NCBI RefSeq assembly: GCF_014639435.1
Contig: NZ_BMFZ01000001.1
Location: forward strand, 110,748-174,747
Reading direction: 5' to 3'
Source of the DNA: Hafnia psychrotolerans
Lineage (GTDB): Bacteria > Pseudomonadota > Gammaproteobacteria > Enterobacterales > Enterobacteriaceae
Length of the DNA: 64,000 nucleotides
Shown piece after piece: positions 18,608 to 28,140 of this stretch. Positions within the stretch are counted from its first letter, which is position 1. Every line of letters starts with the position of its first letter. The translations under genes and the position numbers were made by a program. Under the pieces are notes generated by a model. That model searched no databases and was not told the DNA's origin. It saw only the letters and a program-made list of their open reading frames with translations.

Positions 18608-18621
18608 GGCACATATTCTGC
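18608..18621 (+). promoter_or_regulatory. Sigma-54 promoter of glmY
   Basis: TTGGCACATATTCTGCATT has the invariant GG (18608-18609) and GC (18620-18621) separated by exactly 10 bases. This is the diagnostic sigma-54 -24/-12 spacing. The predicted start lies near 18634. Confidence 0.88.
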
Positions 18622-18633
18622 ATTAATACATTC

Positions 18634-18835
18634 AGTTGCTCATTCAATTGATTATGAAAGCATGCGCTAATCCGCAATCAACGCCCATAATGCCCGAATG
18701 ACGCCAAAGAAAGGTGCCTATCGTTCACAATACCGATAATCGCGGCGAAAGCTCGTTATCAAGCATCGAACGACACGTTGAGTGAGGCACCACCTCTTCC
18801 GGTTTGCTGAACGCTATCATGGCGTTCGGCAACAC
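18634..18835 (+). ncRNA. glmY: GlmY small RNA
   Basis: The predicted 5' end, AGTTGCTCATTCAATTGATTATG, resembles the start of E. coli GlmY. Inside are two GlmY/GlmZ hallmarks: GAATGACGCC...GGTGCCTATCGT (about 18697-18723) and CACGTTGAGTGAGGCACCACC (about 18774-18794). A long hairpin pairing TTGCTGAACGC with GCGTTCGGCAA (about 18808-18835) could form the 3' end, though it lacks a T run. In E. coli GlmY protects GlmZ by sequestering RapZ, raising GlmS synthesis when glucosamine-6-phosphate is low. Position upstream of glrK, plus the sigma-54 promoter and GlrR sites, identify it as GlmY rather than GlmZ. Confidence 0.85.
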
Positions 18836-18955
18836 CAAAGTCCAAAAATTCAATTCCCTATTTTTCCTCACCCTCTTCAATGTATCTTTTGCCTGACTCT
18901 TTTCTGGCTGTCACCGCGTTACTCAGTTAGCATTTACAGATCGCCAGCCAATGAG

Positions 18956-20398
18956 ATGAATGCGTTGAAAAGAGGAAGCCTATTTCCCGGATCCCTGCGT
19001 CAGTTAGTGCTGATGGCCTTTTTGCTGGTGATGCTGCCTTTGCTGGTACTGGCCTATCAGGCTTACCAGAGTCTGGACCATCTCAGTTCTCAAGCGGCCG
19101 AAATCAACCGCACGACACTGACCGATGCCCGCCGCAGTGAAGCGATGTCTAGTGTGGCGCTGGAAATGGAGCGTAGTTATCGCCAGTACTGCGTGTTGGA
19201 CGATGTCACCTTGTCCCGCCTCTATCAGACACAACACAAACGTTATTCACAAATGCTGGATGCTCATGCGCCAGTGCTGCCTGACGTGCGCTATTACCAG
19301 ACTCTACGTGCACTGCTCACTCAATTAACCGAACTAAAATGCGCAAGTAACGATCCGACTCCGGCTTCTGCGGGCGAACTGGAAAATTTTGCCCGCTCCA
19401 ACGCTGAAATGGTACAAGCCACCCGTGAAGTGATTTTTTCTCGCGGTCAGCAATTGCAGCAGGCGATTGCCGAACGCGGGCAATTCTTTGGCTGGCAGGC
19501 GCTGGTACTGTTTTTGCTCAGCGGTGCACTGGTACTGTTGTTTACACGTATGATCATCGGCCCGGTGAAAGGGGTGGAAAGGATGATTAACCGACTGGGG
19601 GAAGGCAGGCCGCTCGGGAATACTGTCAAATTTAAAGGGCCACGCGAGATCCGCTCTCTGGCACAGCGCATTGTTTGGCTGAGTGAGCGACTGGCCTGGC
19701 TGGAGTCACAGCGGCATGAGTTCTTACGTCACATCTCGCATGAACTGAAAACGCCATTGGCCAGCATGCGGGAAGGCACTGAATTATTGCAAGATGAGGT
19801 GGCGGGGCCGTTGACGCCGGATCAAAAAGAAGTGGTGGCGATCCTAAATGACAGCAGTCGTCATCTACAGACACTGATCGAACAACTGCTCGACTACAAC
19901 CGCAAACTGGCCGATGGCCCGACAGAAAAAAAGCAGGTCGATCTCACTGCTATCATCCAAAGCGTCGTGGCCTCGAACAGTTTGCCCGCGCGGGCCAAAC
20001 AGATCCGCAGTGAAGTGAGCATTGGCGCACAATCTTGCTGGGCAGAACCGGCATTACTGATGCGCGTGCTGGATAATCTCTATTCCAATGCGGTGCACTA
20101 CGGTGCTGAATCCGGTACCATTTGGGTGCGTAGTCAGCAGCTGGAAAATCGGGTGGTTATTGATGTCGCTAACAGCGGCACTCCCATTCCAGAGGCAGAA
20201 CAGACGATGATATTCGAACCTTTTTATCAGGGAAGCCAGCAACGCAAAGGTGCTGTAAAAGGCAGCGGTTTGGGGTTGAGTATTGCAAAAGATTGCATAC
20301 GCAGGATGCGCGGTGAATTAAGACTGGTGGTCGTAGAGGACGCTGACGTCTGTTTTCGTATTGAATTACCCTTAACTGCTGAGAAATCCCCAAAATGA
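18956..20398 (+). CDS. glrK: Sensor histidine kinase GlrK (QseE)
   Basis: This 480-residue inner-membrane kinase has a membrane helix near residues 15-35, a periplasmic domain of about 150 residues, a second helix near 185-207, a HAMP linker, a dimerisation domain with FLRHISHELKTP (phospho-accepting His262) and an ATPase domain with GSGLGLSIAKD. It matches E. coli GlrK from GSLRQLVLMAFLL onward. The frame is open further upstream, over the glmY 3' region. I chose the ATG at 18956 because it aligns with the E. coli start; a TTG at 18965 aligns even more exactly. GlrK phosphorylates GlrR and responds to envelope conditions. The three genes glrK-qseG-glrR form an operon. Confidence 0.94.
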   Translation: MNALKRGSLFPGSLRQLVLMAFLLVMLPLLVLAYQAYQSLDHLSSQAAEINRTTLTDARRSEAMSSVALEMERSYRQYCVLDDVTLSRLYQTQHKRYSQMLDAHAPVLPDVRYYQTLRALLTQLTELKCASNDPTPASAGELENFARSNAEMVQATREVIFSRGQQLQQAIAERGQFFGWQALVLFLLSGALVLLFTRMIIGPVKGVERMINRLGEGRPLGNTVKFKGPREIRSLAQRIVWLSERLAWLESQRHEFLRHISHELKTPLASMREGTELLQDEVAGPLTPDQKEVVAILNDSSRHLQTLIEQLLDYNRKLADGPTEKKQVDLTAIIQSVVASNSLPARAKQIRSEVSIGAQSCWAEPALLMRVLDNLYSNAVHYGAESGTIWVRSQQLENRVVIDVANSGTPIPEAEQTMIFEPFYQGSQQRKGAVKGSGLGLSIAKDCIRRMRGELRLVVVEDADVCFRIELPLTAEKSPK

Positions 20399-20423
20399 TC
20401 CCATCTTCATGCAGGAGCATCCG

Positions 20424-21182
20424 ATGGCAACAGTAAGCCCTTTATTCGTGCCCGTTGTGCATTGGCTGAATGTTGCTTCGCGCCGCGCTGCACTGGCGCT
20501 GGTCGCCGTGCCCGCCTTGCTCATGGGTTGTACACCCCATTCTGCCAGCGAAGCCCATTTCCGCACGATTGAGGATATGATCCCGACCAGTAAAGTGGTC
20601 GATTTTCGCGTCGCGCCTTGTGAAACTTTATGGGCTCTTGATGATAGCGAGGCCATGACTAACTCACTTTACTGGTTACGGGCCATGGACTGTGCCGAGC
20701 GGATGAGCGATACGCAGGCTCGGTTTCAGGCGCAGCAGATCAAGGCGAACAGCTGGGATACAGTGTTCAAGCAGAGTATTTTGATCTCCGGCACCGATCC
20801 CGAACCGCAGCAGCGGCGTGCTTTGCTCGCCCATGTCAATCAGTACCGTGCACAGATGCCCGGTGCTATCCGTCCTTTGGTACAACTCTGGCGCGAACGA
20901 CAGACGCTGCAAGTCACGCTGAGTGATGAAAAAAGCCGTAATGCCCGCCAGCAACAGGTTGAGGAGAGTAAGGTGGCGCTGATGGCGCAGCAGCAAGCCG
21001 AATTGCAGGCCAGTCTGGCAGATACGCAGCGTAAGCTGAAAAACCTGACAGATATTGAACGTCAGCTCTCTTCGCGCAAACAGATGCAGAGTGATTTGCC
21101 GGACAGCGACAGTACCTTAGCTCCTCAGGTTAAACCGCAAGAAACTTACCAGCCGCCAACCAGGGAGAAAAAGACCCCATGA
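20424..21182 (+). CDS. qseG: Outer-membrane lipoprotein QseG (YfhG)
   Basis: The 252-residue protein has an unusually long N-terminal segment before the lipobox LLMGC (Cys36), followed by a mainly helical, glutamine-rich domain with coiled-coil potential near residues 165-220. In E. coli QseG sits in the outer membrane and interacts with the kinase GlrK to modulate its activity. I chose the start at 20424 because AGGAG lies 6 bases upstream; an ATG at 20409 overlaps that site. The stop overlaps the glrR start (ATGA at 21179-21182), showing translational coupling within the operon. Confidence 0.9.
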   Translation: MATVSPLFVPVVHWLNVASRRAALALVAVPALLMGCTPHSASEAHFRTIEDMIPTSKVVDFRVAPCETLWALDDSEAMTNSLYWLRAMDCAERMSDTQARFQAQQIKANSWDTVFKQSILISGTDPEPQQRRALLAHVNQYRAQMPGAIRPLVQLWRERQTLQVTLSDEKSRNARQQQVEESKVALMAQQQAELQASLADTQRKLKNLTDIERQLSSRKQMQSDLPDSDSTLAPQVKPQETYQPPTREKKTP

Positions 21183-22516
21183 CCCTGCGCAAAGCCTACA
21201 GCTTATTGTTGGTTGATGACGACCCCAGCTTGCTTAAATTGCTGGGTATGCGCCTGACCAGTGAAGGTTTTCGTGTCACGACCGCCGGGAGTGGCGCTGA
21301 AGCCTTGCGTTTGCTAAACCGCGAGCGCATTGATCTGGTACTGAGCGATTTGCGCATGGATGAAATGGACGGAATGGCGCTGTTTGCCGAAATCCAGAAA
21401 CATCAGCCGGGTATGCCGGTGATCATTCTTACCGCGCATGGTTCGATCCCCGATGCGGTGGCCGCTACCCAGCAGGGTGTGTTTAGCTTTCTGACCAAAC
21501 CGGTTGACCGCGACGCGCTGTACAAAGCCATTGATGCGGCACTCGCACTCTCTGCTCCTGCGAGTGATGAAAGCTGGCGCGAGGCTATCGTGACGCGTAA
21601 TCCAACGATGCAACGTTTACTGGAGCAGGCCAATATGGTGGCACAGTCTGACGTCAGCGTACTGATTAACGGCCAGAGTGGCACGGGCAAAGAGGTGCTG
21701 GCGCAGGCCATTCACGCTGCCAGCCCGAGAGCTAAAAAAGCCTTTACAGCGATCAACTGCGGCGCGTTGCCCGAGCAACTGCTGGAGTCTGAGCTGTTCG
21801 GTCATGCCAAAGGTGCCTTCACCGGTGCCGTAAGCAGCCGTGAAGGGTTGTTCCAGGCTGCGACCGGCGGCACGCTGTTTCTCGATGAAATCGGTGACAT
21901 GCCACTGTCATTGCAGGTTAAGCTACTGCGAGTATTACAGGAGCGCAAAGTGCGTCCGCTCGGCAGTAATCATGATATTGACGTCGATGTCCGCATCATT
22001 TCTGCGACTCACCGCAACCTACCTAAAGCCATGGAAAAAGGGGAGTTTCGCGAAGATCTGTTTTATCGGTTGAATGTGGTGAGCCTGAAGTTACCTACGC
22101 TCGCTGAACGCGCCGAAGATATTCCGCTGCTGGCTATTCATTTGCTGCGGGCTTCCGCCCAGCGTCACAAAAGTTTTGTGCGCAGTTTTTCCACCGATGC
22201 CATGAAGCGGTTGATGGCTGCCAGCTGGCCCGGCAATGTTCGCCAACTGGTCAACGTTATTGAGCAGTGCGTAGCACTGACGTCGGCACCGGTGATTAGT
22301 GAAGCGTTAGTGGAGCAGGCGCTGGAAGGCGAGAACACGGCGTTGCCAACCTTTGTTGAAGCTCGTCATCAGTTCGAATTGAATTACCTGCGTAAGTTAT
22401 TGCAGATAACCAAAGGTAACGTCACCAATGCGGCGCGGATCGCCGGGCGTAACCGAACCGAATTCTACAAGTTGCTCTCCCGTCACGAGCTGGAAGCCAC
22501 CGACTTTAAAGAGTAG
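21179..22516 (+). CDS. glrR: Sigma-54-dependent response regulator GlrR (QseF)
   Basis: The 445-residue NtrC-class activator has a receiver domain (about 8-120, phospho-acceptor Asp57 in SDLRMDE). Its AAA+ domain (about 140-370) carries the GAFTGA loop that contacts sigma-54 and a GQSGTGKE Walker A. The C-terminal helix-turn-helix contains [20 protein letters not shown]. It is the DNA-binding partner of GlrK. Its expected targets, three TGTC-N10-GACA sites and a sigma-54 promoter, are visible 2.7 kb upstream in front of glmY, making a local feedback module. It overlaps qseG by 4 bases and is followed 124 bases later by glnB. Confidence 0.95.
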   Translation: MTLRKAYSLLLVDDDPSLLKLLGMRLTSEGFRVTTAGSGAEALRLLNRERIDLVLSDLRMDEMDGMALFAEIQKHQPGMPVIILTAHGSIPDAVAATQQGVFSFLTKPVDRDALYKAIDAALALSAPASDESWREAIVTRNPTMQRLLEQANMVAQSDVSVLINGQSGTGKEVLAQAIHAASPRAKKAFTAINCGALPEQLLESELFGHAKGAFTGAVSSREGLFQAATGGTLFLDEIGDMPLSLQVKLLRVLQERKVRPLGSNHDIDVDVRIISATHRNLPKAMEKGEFREDLFYRLNVVSLKLPTLAERAEDIPLLAIHLLRASAQRHKSFVRSFSTDAMKRLMAASWPGNVRQLVNVIEQCVALTSAPVISEALVEQALEGENTALPTFVEARHQFELNYLRKLLQITKGNVTNAARIAGRNRTEFYKLLSRHELEATDFKE

Positions 22517-22631
22517 CCACTCTGCTCTGCTACTATGATACCTTTAGCACCTGCCTGTACGTTCACGACGGCAGCGCAAATGTGAATCATGCTGCCGCTC
22601 AGGAAGGCGGAGAGCAAACGAATGATGATAA

Positions 22632-22979
<348 letters not shown>

Positions 22980-23010
22980 TTTTCAGCACGGTTAACTTCG
23001 CTGAAAGTGA

Positions 23011-23038
23011 AAAAGCTGACATTGCGTCAGCTTTTTTT
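23011..23038 (+). terminator. Terminator of glnB
   Basis: AAGCTGAC pairs with GTCAGCTT around an ATTGC loop, with seven T residues at the end. Confidence 0.88.
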
Positions 23039-23398
23039 GTGATGGCGACTTAGCGAAGGCAAACAGCCGCTATTCCCCGCCAGCCGTTACTGCGCCGCCC
23101 ATACATTCAGCATGCCGAGCCTTCGAGTTTGGCCGACACTCGCCAGGAACGGTCTGACCCAGGACTTATCAACGCTGCGCGTACAGTCACAAAGCTGAAA
23201 AATATGCATGGCATGTTGAAGATATCTCCCTTGATTATGCAGAGTGTTTAGTAGATCAAAGCCTTGCCACAACTAGAGCCAATCGTTTGCCTAAAAACCT
23301 TTAACTGACCCTATCCGCAGGCGTCCTAAACATTTACACTGTGGCGCAGAACCCGGAAGGGGCATTTAATCTTTAGTTTGTTGAGTCAGGAGATGCAG
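23039..23398. other. glyA upstream region; no hmp gene
   Basis: In E. coli the flavohaemoglobin gene hmp lies here, divergent from glyA. These 360 bases hold no such gene. A 61-codon minus-strand frame has no Hmp-like residues. The stretch contains the glyA promoter area and a PurR-like site. Confidence 0.6.
23277..23292 (+). promoter_or_regulatory. PurR-like operator of glyA
   Basis: AGCCAATCGTTTGCCT matches the E. coli glyA PurR site as I recall it (AGGTAATCGTTTGCGT) at 13 of 16 positions and lies 107 bases before the start codon. PurR repression of glyA ties one-carbon supply to purine demand. Confidence 0.6.
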
Positions 23399-24652
23399 AT
23401 GTTAAAGCGTGAAATGAACATTGCCGACTATGATGCTGAGCTGTGGGCAGCAATGGAGAAAGAAGTTGTTCGTCAGGAAGAACATATCGAGCTGATTGCG
23501 TCAGAAAACTATACCAGCCCGCGTGTTATGCAGGCACAGGGTTCTCAACTGACCAACAAATATGCCGAAGGCTATCCGGGCAAACGCTATTACGGCGGCT
23601 GTGAGTATGTTGATATCGTAGAGCAACTGGCTATTGATCGCGCAAAAGAGCTGTTTGGCGCAGATTTTGCCAACGTTCAGCCGCACTCCGGCTCACAGGC
23701 TAACTTCGCGGTCTATACCGCACTGCTGCAACCGGGTGACACCATTCTGGGGATGAACCTGGGCCATGGCGGTCACCTCACCCACGGTTCACCGGTAAAC
23801 CTGTCCGGTAAACTGTACAACGTGGTGCCTTACGGCATTAACGAAAGCGGCGATATCGATTACGACGATGTGAAAAATCAGGCTGAACTTCACAAGCCAA
23901 AAATGATCATCGGTGGCTTCTCCGCTTTCTCCGGTATCGTTGATTGGGCAAAAATGCGCGAAATCGCTGACAGCGTTGGCGCTTACTTCTTCGTGGATAT
24001 GGCGCATGTTGCAGGCCTGATTGCTGCGGGTGTTTACCCGAACCCAGTGCCACACGCCCACATTGTTACCACGACCACGCATAAAACGCTGGCCGGTCCG
24101 CGCGGTGGTTTGATTCTGGCTAAAGGCGGTAGCGAAGAGTTCTACAAAAAACTCAACTCAGCCGTATTCCCTGGGGGCCAGGGCGGCCCGCTCATGCATG
24201 TGATTGCCGGTAAAGCGGTAGCGCTGAAAGAAGCGATGGAACCTGAGTTTAAAATTTACCAGCAACAAGTGGCTAAAAATGCGCAGGCGATGGTCGCCGT
24301 AGTGTTGGAACGTGGCTACAAGGTTGTTTCCGGTGGTACGCATAACCATCTGTTCCTGATGGATCTGGTGGATAAAAACCTGACCGGTAAAGAAGCTGAT
24401 GCTGCGCTTGGCCGTGCCAATATTACCGTGAACAAAAACAGCGTGCCAAACGATCCGAAAAGTGCTTTCGTGACCTCTGGTGTGCGTATTGGTACTCCGG
24501 CTGTGACTCGCCGTGGCTTCAAAGAAGCGGAAGTCCGTGAACTGGCTGGCTGGATCTGCGACGTTCTCGACAACGTTAACGATGAAGCGACAATCGAACG
24601 CGTTAAACAGAAAGTTCTCGATATCTGCGAGCGCTTCCCGGTTTATGCCTAA
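23399..24652 (+). CDS. glyA: Serine hydroxymethyltransferase
   Basis: The 417-residue PLP enzyme converts serine and tetrahydrofolate to glycine and methylene-tetrahydrofolate, the main source of one-carbon units. The pyridoxal-binding Lys229 lies in [14 protein letters not shown], and the protein matches E. coli GlyA almost residue for residue in length. Three upstream in-frame codons could start translation, but the ATG at 23399 is preceded by AGGAG at 6 bases and aligns with the E. coli start [16 protein letters not shown]. It is a single-gene unit with a strong terminator. Confidence 0.97.
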   Translation: MLKREMNIADYDAELWAAMEKEVVRQEEHIELIASENYTSPRVMQAQGSQLTNKYAEGYPGKRYYGGCEYVDIVEQLAIDRAKELFGADFANVQPHSGSQANFAVYTALLQPGDTILGMNLGHGGHLTHGSPVNLSGKLYNVVPYGINESGDIDYDDVKNQAELHKPKMIIGGFSAFSGIVDWAKMREIADSVGAYFFVDMAHVAGLIAAGVYPNPVPHAHIVTTTTHKTLAGPRGGLILAKGGSEEFYKKLNSAVFPGGQGGPLMHVIAGKAVALKEAMEPEFKIYQQQVAKNAQAMVAVVLERGYKVVSGGTHNHLFLMDLVDKNLTGKEADAALGRANITVNKNSVPNDPKSAFVTSGVRIGTPAVTRRGFKEAEVRELAGWICDVLDNVNDEATIERVKQKVLDICERFPVYA

Positions 24653-24685
24653 TCGACTCAGTTAAAACGCTTTGTTTTCGAATGA

Positions 24686-24713
24686 AAAAACCCGCTGCGG
24701 CGGGTTTTTTTTT
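24686..24713 (+). terminator. Terminator of glyA
   Basis: AAACCCGC pairs with GCGGGTTT around a TGCG loop and runs into nine T residues. Confidence 0.9.
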
Positions 24714-24824
24714 GGAATAAGGACATAACTGTGATCTGGTTTGCATTCTTCCATAAGGAACATCACTGCTGATTGCTAGCAATTGTGACCTCTGTCAAAG
24801 TATCGTCCTCAAACCGGAGGAATT

Positions 24825-25973
24825 ATGGTATTGCGTTCAACCTATTGGCTGGCACTGAGCTATTTCACCTATTTTTTCAGTTATGGCATTTTCCTGCCTT
24901 TCTTTGGCGTGTGGCTCAAAGGTGAGGGCATCTCTTCTGAAAGTATTGGTTTGTTGCTGGGAGCCGGTCTGGTTTCACGCTTCCTCGGTACCTTGATTAT
25001 TTCCCCTGCCATCAAAGACCCGGCACATTTAGTCACCGGTCTGCGTATTCTGGCGCTGCTCACCCTGGTCTTTGCCGTCGGTTATTGCTTCGGCAACAGT
25101 TGGGCGTGGTTGATGATCAACATCGCAGGTTTCAGCCTGTTCTTCGGTCCACTGGTTCCGCTAACGGATGCTTTATCCGGCACGTTGCAACGACAAATCA
25201 ACATGGACTACGGCAAAGTCCGCGTCTGGGGATCGATTGCCTTCGTGATTGGCTCTGCCCTCACCGGCAAGCTGATCTCAGTGTTCGGCCACAATGCGAT
25301 TCTGTACTCGCTGATCGTTGCCGTGGCGGCCATGTTCCTCGGCATGTTGCTGCGCCCAAGCGTGAAACCGGCAGGCGAGAAGCGCGAAAGCAATGCGCCG
25401 ACCATTTCATTGAAAGCCCTGCTCAGTGAAACCCCGGTCTGGCGCTTTTTGCTGTGCGTCACCTTATTACAAGGTGCGCATGCGGCGTATTACGGATTCA
25501 GTGCTATTTACTGGCAGGAGCAGGGGTATTCAGCGTCAGTGGTGGGCTATTTATGGTCACTGGGTGTCGTGGCGGAAGTGCTGGTCTTCACGTTCAGTAA
25601 TCAGCTTTTTCGCCGCTGGTCAGCGCGCGATCTGTTACTGCTATCGGCCTGCTGCGGCGTGGTGCGCTGGGCGCTGATGGGTGCCTTTATTGAACTGCCC
25701 TGGCTGATTTTGATTCAGATTCTGCACTGCGGCACTTTCACTGTTTGCCATTTGGCGGCGATGCGGTTTATCGCGTCACGGCCAAGGGATCAGGTGATCC
25801 GTTTACAGTCGGTCTATTCCGCACTGGCGATGGGCGGCGGTATCGCGGTAATGACCATGGTGTCGGGCTTCCTGTTTGAATATTTGCATGCAGGGCTATT
25901 CTTCGTGATGGCAGCACTGGCGATTCCGGCTATTTTCCTTCGGCCAAGAGTGACACCGAGCGCGGCGACTTAA
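24825..25973 (+). CDS. hcaT: MFS transporter HcaT (3-phenylpropionate permease family)
   Basis: This 382-residue, 12-helix permease of the major facilitator superfamily aligns along its whole length with E. coli HcaT: YFTYFFSYGIFLPFFGVWLK, GPLVPLTDAL, DYGKVRVWGSIAFVIGSALT and LQGAHAAYYGFSAIYWQ are shared. HcaT is annotated as a 3-phenylpropionate carrier, but the catabolic hca genes are not adjacent here and the substrate is not proven. The gene order glyA...hcaT-csiE is the E. coli one. The 3' end overlaps the convergent csiE gene by 4 bases. Confidence 0.92.
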   Translation: MVLRSTYWLALSYFTYFFSYGIFLPFFGVWLKGEGISSESIGLLLGAGLVSRFLGTLIISPAIKDPAHLVTGLRILALLTLVFAVGYCFGNSWAWLMINIAGFSLFFGPLVPLTDALSGTLQRQINMDYGKVRVWGSIAFVIGSALTGKLISVFGHNAILYSLIVAVAAMFLGMLLRPSVKPAGEKRESNAPTISLKALLSETPVWRFLLCVTLLQGAHAAYYGFSAIYWQEQGYSASVVGYLWSLGVVAEVLVFTFSNQLFRRWSARDLLLLSACCGVVRWALMGAFIELPWLILIQILHCGTFTVCHLAAMRFIASRPRDQVIRLQSVYSALAMGGGIAVMTMVSGFLFEYLHAGLFFVMAALAIPAIFLRPRVTPSAAT

Positions 25974-27283
25974 GGGGCTTCGAGCAGTGAGCGGATACGT
26001 TTTCGCTGCTCTTTGGTCAGTGGAAGCTGAGTATGGATCACCAAAGGGTCGGCATCGGTTTTTTTGGTGGCGTAAGGCGTAACGATCATTGCAACGCCAT
26101 CCGGCGCACCATGTTGTTGAAACGCCAGCAGCGTTTGATATTGAATGTTGAGCGGCAGTAACGTCGCTTCGCGGATTTGCTGCTCGACAGCCTCTTCCAG
26201 TGACCGGTTATCGTTGATCAGCAGCAGAATCTGTTTCTCCTGTAGCGCATTGCCTTGCATCAGCCAGGCGCCAAAAGTCACGGCGACCAGTCCAATTTCC
26301 TCTTCTGAAAGACGAATTTGATACTCCAGTTGAAAACTCTCCAGTGCTTTGCGAGAGGTACGCACCAGCCGCGGATACATGCGGGTCACTTCATCTTGCA
26401 ATAAATTGTCGATGCCGATGGCAAAATGGCAACGTTCAATGGCCGGACCGAGATGAGCAAACAACTGACGAATTAACCCTTCGTCGCTGCTGAATTTCAT
26501 TCCGGCAACATCCTGAAAGTTTGCCACCATCCGCTCAATTTGGCGCATCAGTCGTTGATCTTCCGTTGAGCCTGAACTGTGATAACTGTGATTCTTCAGT
26601 AACCTGAGCAGCAGGATAAAAAAGTCACGCTCTTCTTCAGCCAACAGACCCGCACTGAGCTGCTGCAATTCGTTGAACAGCATACTGGCCGCAGTGTATT
26701 CCGGCTTCTCACGTAACCACTGACATTGTCGGGCATTAAACTGGAGCGGGCCGACAGGCGAGCGACCTTGCCCGGCATTCTGCCACAGGCAATATTGTAG
26801 ATAGATACGTAGGAACGCCTGATCGCGCTCGCTGAATTCTCGACCCAGTCGTATGGCGCAACGCTCAATTAAGTTCGTCAGCTGTTGTTGGCGAAAATGG
26901 TCGTCAGCAAAGGGGTGCGGTTGCATAGCCTGATGCAGCCAGGGCGTAAAATGATCGTCGATAAACCACGGGGATGTGCGTAGAGCACGCCGTAGTCCGT
27001 TGAACAGACACAGTCGCTGATCCAGCAATCTTCCCTGTAAATGGCAGGCATCTTCGCCGTAGGGGAGAATATCAAGATGATGTAAGCGCTGGATCTCGCG
27101 GGTGACCTCGGCAATATCCTGCCGGGTTGTCGGGAGATCTGTGCCGTTGATTCGGCTGATCGTCTCCAGTTGCACCGCCGATAATGGCGCATACAGCATC
27201 AACAGAACATGGCAGCGTCGTTGTTGACAGGAGAGCTCAGGCACGGGGTTAGTGTCCAGGCTCATAGCGTTATCGGTAACCAT
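25970..27283 (-). CDS. csiE: Stationary-phase protein CsiE with PRD domain
   Basis: The 437-residue cytosolic protein resembles E. coli CsiE. Matching stretches include QQRRCHVLLMLY near the N-terminus, LNQRLCLF-like residues, and the well-conserved C-terminal block FAIGIDNLLQDEVTRMYPRL. That block belongs to a PTS-regulation domain (PRD) of the kind phosphorylated in antiterminators. In E. coli csiE depends on sigma-S and cAMP-CRP, and its function is unknown. Start candidates are ATG 27283 and ATG 27265; neither has a strong ribosome binding site. It is convergent with hcaT and divergent from the metal-uptake operon. Confidence 0.88.
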   Translation of the reverse strand: MVTDNAMSLDTNPVPELSCQQRRCHVLLMLYAPLSAVQLETISRINGTDLPTTRQDIAEVTREIQRLHHLDILPYGEDACHLQGRLLDQRLCLFNGLRRALRTSPWFIDDHFTPWLHQAMQPHPFADDHFRQQQLTNLIERCAIRLGREFSERDQAFLRIYLQYCLWQNAGQGRSPVGPLQFNARQCQWLREKPEYTAASMLFNELQQLSAGLLAEEERDFFILLLRLLKNHSYHSSGSTEDQRLMRQIERMVANFQDVAGMKFSSDEGLIRQLFAHLGPAIERCHFAIGIDNLLQDEVTRMYPRLVRTSRKALESFQLEYQIRLSEEEIGLVAVTFGAWLMQGNALQEKQILLLINDNRSLEEAVEQQIREATLLPLNIQYQTLLAFQQHGAPDGVAMIVTPYATKKTDADPLVIHTQLPLTKEQRKRIRSLLEAP

Positions 27284-27413
27284 TCAATATGAAATTATGA
27301 GTTAAGCATAGCAAATGAGCTGTTGCGCATCGGGCTGGAGTTCACGGTTTTACACCGGGTTACAACTCAGATCACAGATATTTCTTTCGATGGCTTAATT
27401 GGTTAAGAAAAAG

Positions 27414-27430
27414 CTGTTACTTTGTAACAG
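27414..27430. promoter_or_regulatory. Candidate Zur operator
   Basis: CTGTTACTTTGTAACAG is a perfect 7-bp inverted repeat with a 3-base centre. Its TGTTA-N5-TAACA geometry equals the core of the enterobacterial Zur box (TGTTATAnTATAACA). It lies 39 bases before the ATG of the DUF1007 gene, where a repressor would block the promoter. Confidence 0.55.
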
Positions 27431-27468
27431 TTATATACGACATATAATTGATTTTACGGGCCTTAACC

Positions 27469-28140
27469 ATGGAAAAGATCTCTTTTTACGCCAAAAATCG
27501 GCGCTATATTCGCTGTAATATGCTGCTGCTGAGCAGCTGTCTGGCTTGGCCAGTGGCCGTCTCGGCGCACCCACACAGCTTTATCGATATGCAAACCACG
27601 CTGGTGGTTCACCAACAGCAGTTGACCGGTCTGAAAATGGTCTGGACGATGGATGTGATCACTTCTGCAGATCTTCTCTATGACGCACAAAAAGCCAAAG
27701 CCGGTTCGGATATCTGGAAAAAGCTGGCTGCCGAAGTGATGGCCCGCGTGCTCAGCCAGCACTATTTCACGGATTTTTATCGCGACGGTAAACCGGTTAA
27801 ATATCGGGACCTTCCCAGCGAATATAAGCTGTCGCGCAAAGGCGATCAGGCGGTGCTGGAGTTTGTGATGCCGCTGGCCGTCCCGCAGCCTTTAAGTGGA
27901 AAACCGATGATTTTCTCCACTTTCGATCCGAGTTACTTCGTGGATATGACCTATAAAGATCAGAGTGCGCTGCATTTGCCGCCGGAACTGGAACAATCCT
28001 GCACGCTAAGTTTATTTACCCCTATGCCGAATGCTTCACTGCAAAGTTATGCGCTGTCACTGGATAAGGCTGATGCGCCGCCGGAAGACATGGATCTTGG
28101 CCAGCAGTTCGCACAAAAGGTCACCGTACAATGTCATTGA
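27469..28140 (+). CDS. Periplasmic DUF1007 protein of a metal-uptake pair (ZevA-like)
   Basis: The 223-residue protein has a signal peptide, and the mature chain starts HPHSFIDM, the typical N-terminus of the DUF1007 family in which the histidines are thought to bind metal. Its partner, a NicO-type permease, starts within its last codons (10-base overlap), so the two are translationally coupled. The same pair in Haemophilus influenzae, ZevA/ZevB, was linked to zinc uptake; related pairs are annotated for nickel or cobalt. A Zur-like palindrome upstream favours zinc. The start at 27469 was preferred because it gives a normal signal peptide; the frame is open 21 bases further. Confidence 0.82.
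   Translation: MEKISFYAKNRRYIRCNMLLLSSCLAWPVAVSAHPHSFIDMQTTLVVHQQQLTGLKMVWTMDVITSADLLYDAQKAKAGSDIWKKLAAEVMARVLSQHYFTDFYRDGKPVKYRDLPSEYKLSRKGDQAVLEFVMPLAVPQPLSGKPMIFSTFDPSYFVDMTYKDQSALHLPPELEQSCTLSLFTPMPNASLQSYALSLDKADAPPEDMDLGQQFAQKVTVQCH

Noticed and set aside
23201..23209. AATATGCAT as an NsrR site left over from hmp
   Set aside because: Only one half-site matches; the second half of the NsrR palindrome is not recognisable, so it is mentioned only as a hint.
23087..23272. Minus-strand 61-codon frame where hmp would be expected
   Set aside because: It has no resemblance to the globin or reductase parts of Hmp and no good ribosome binding site.
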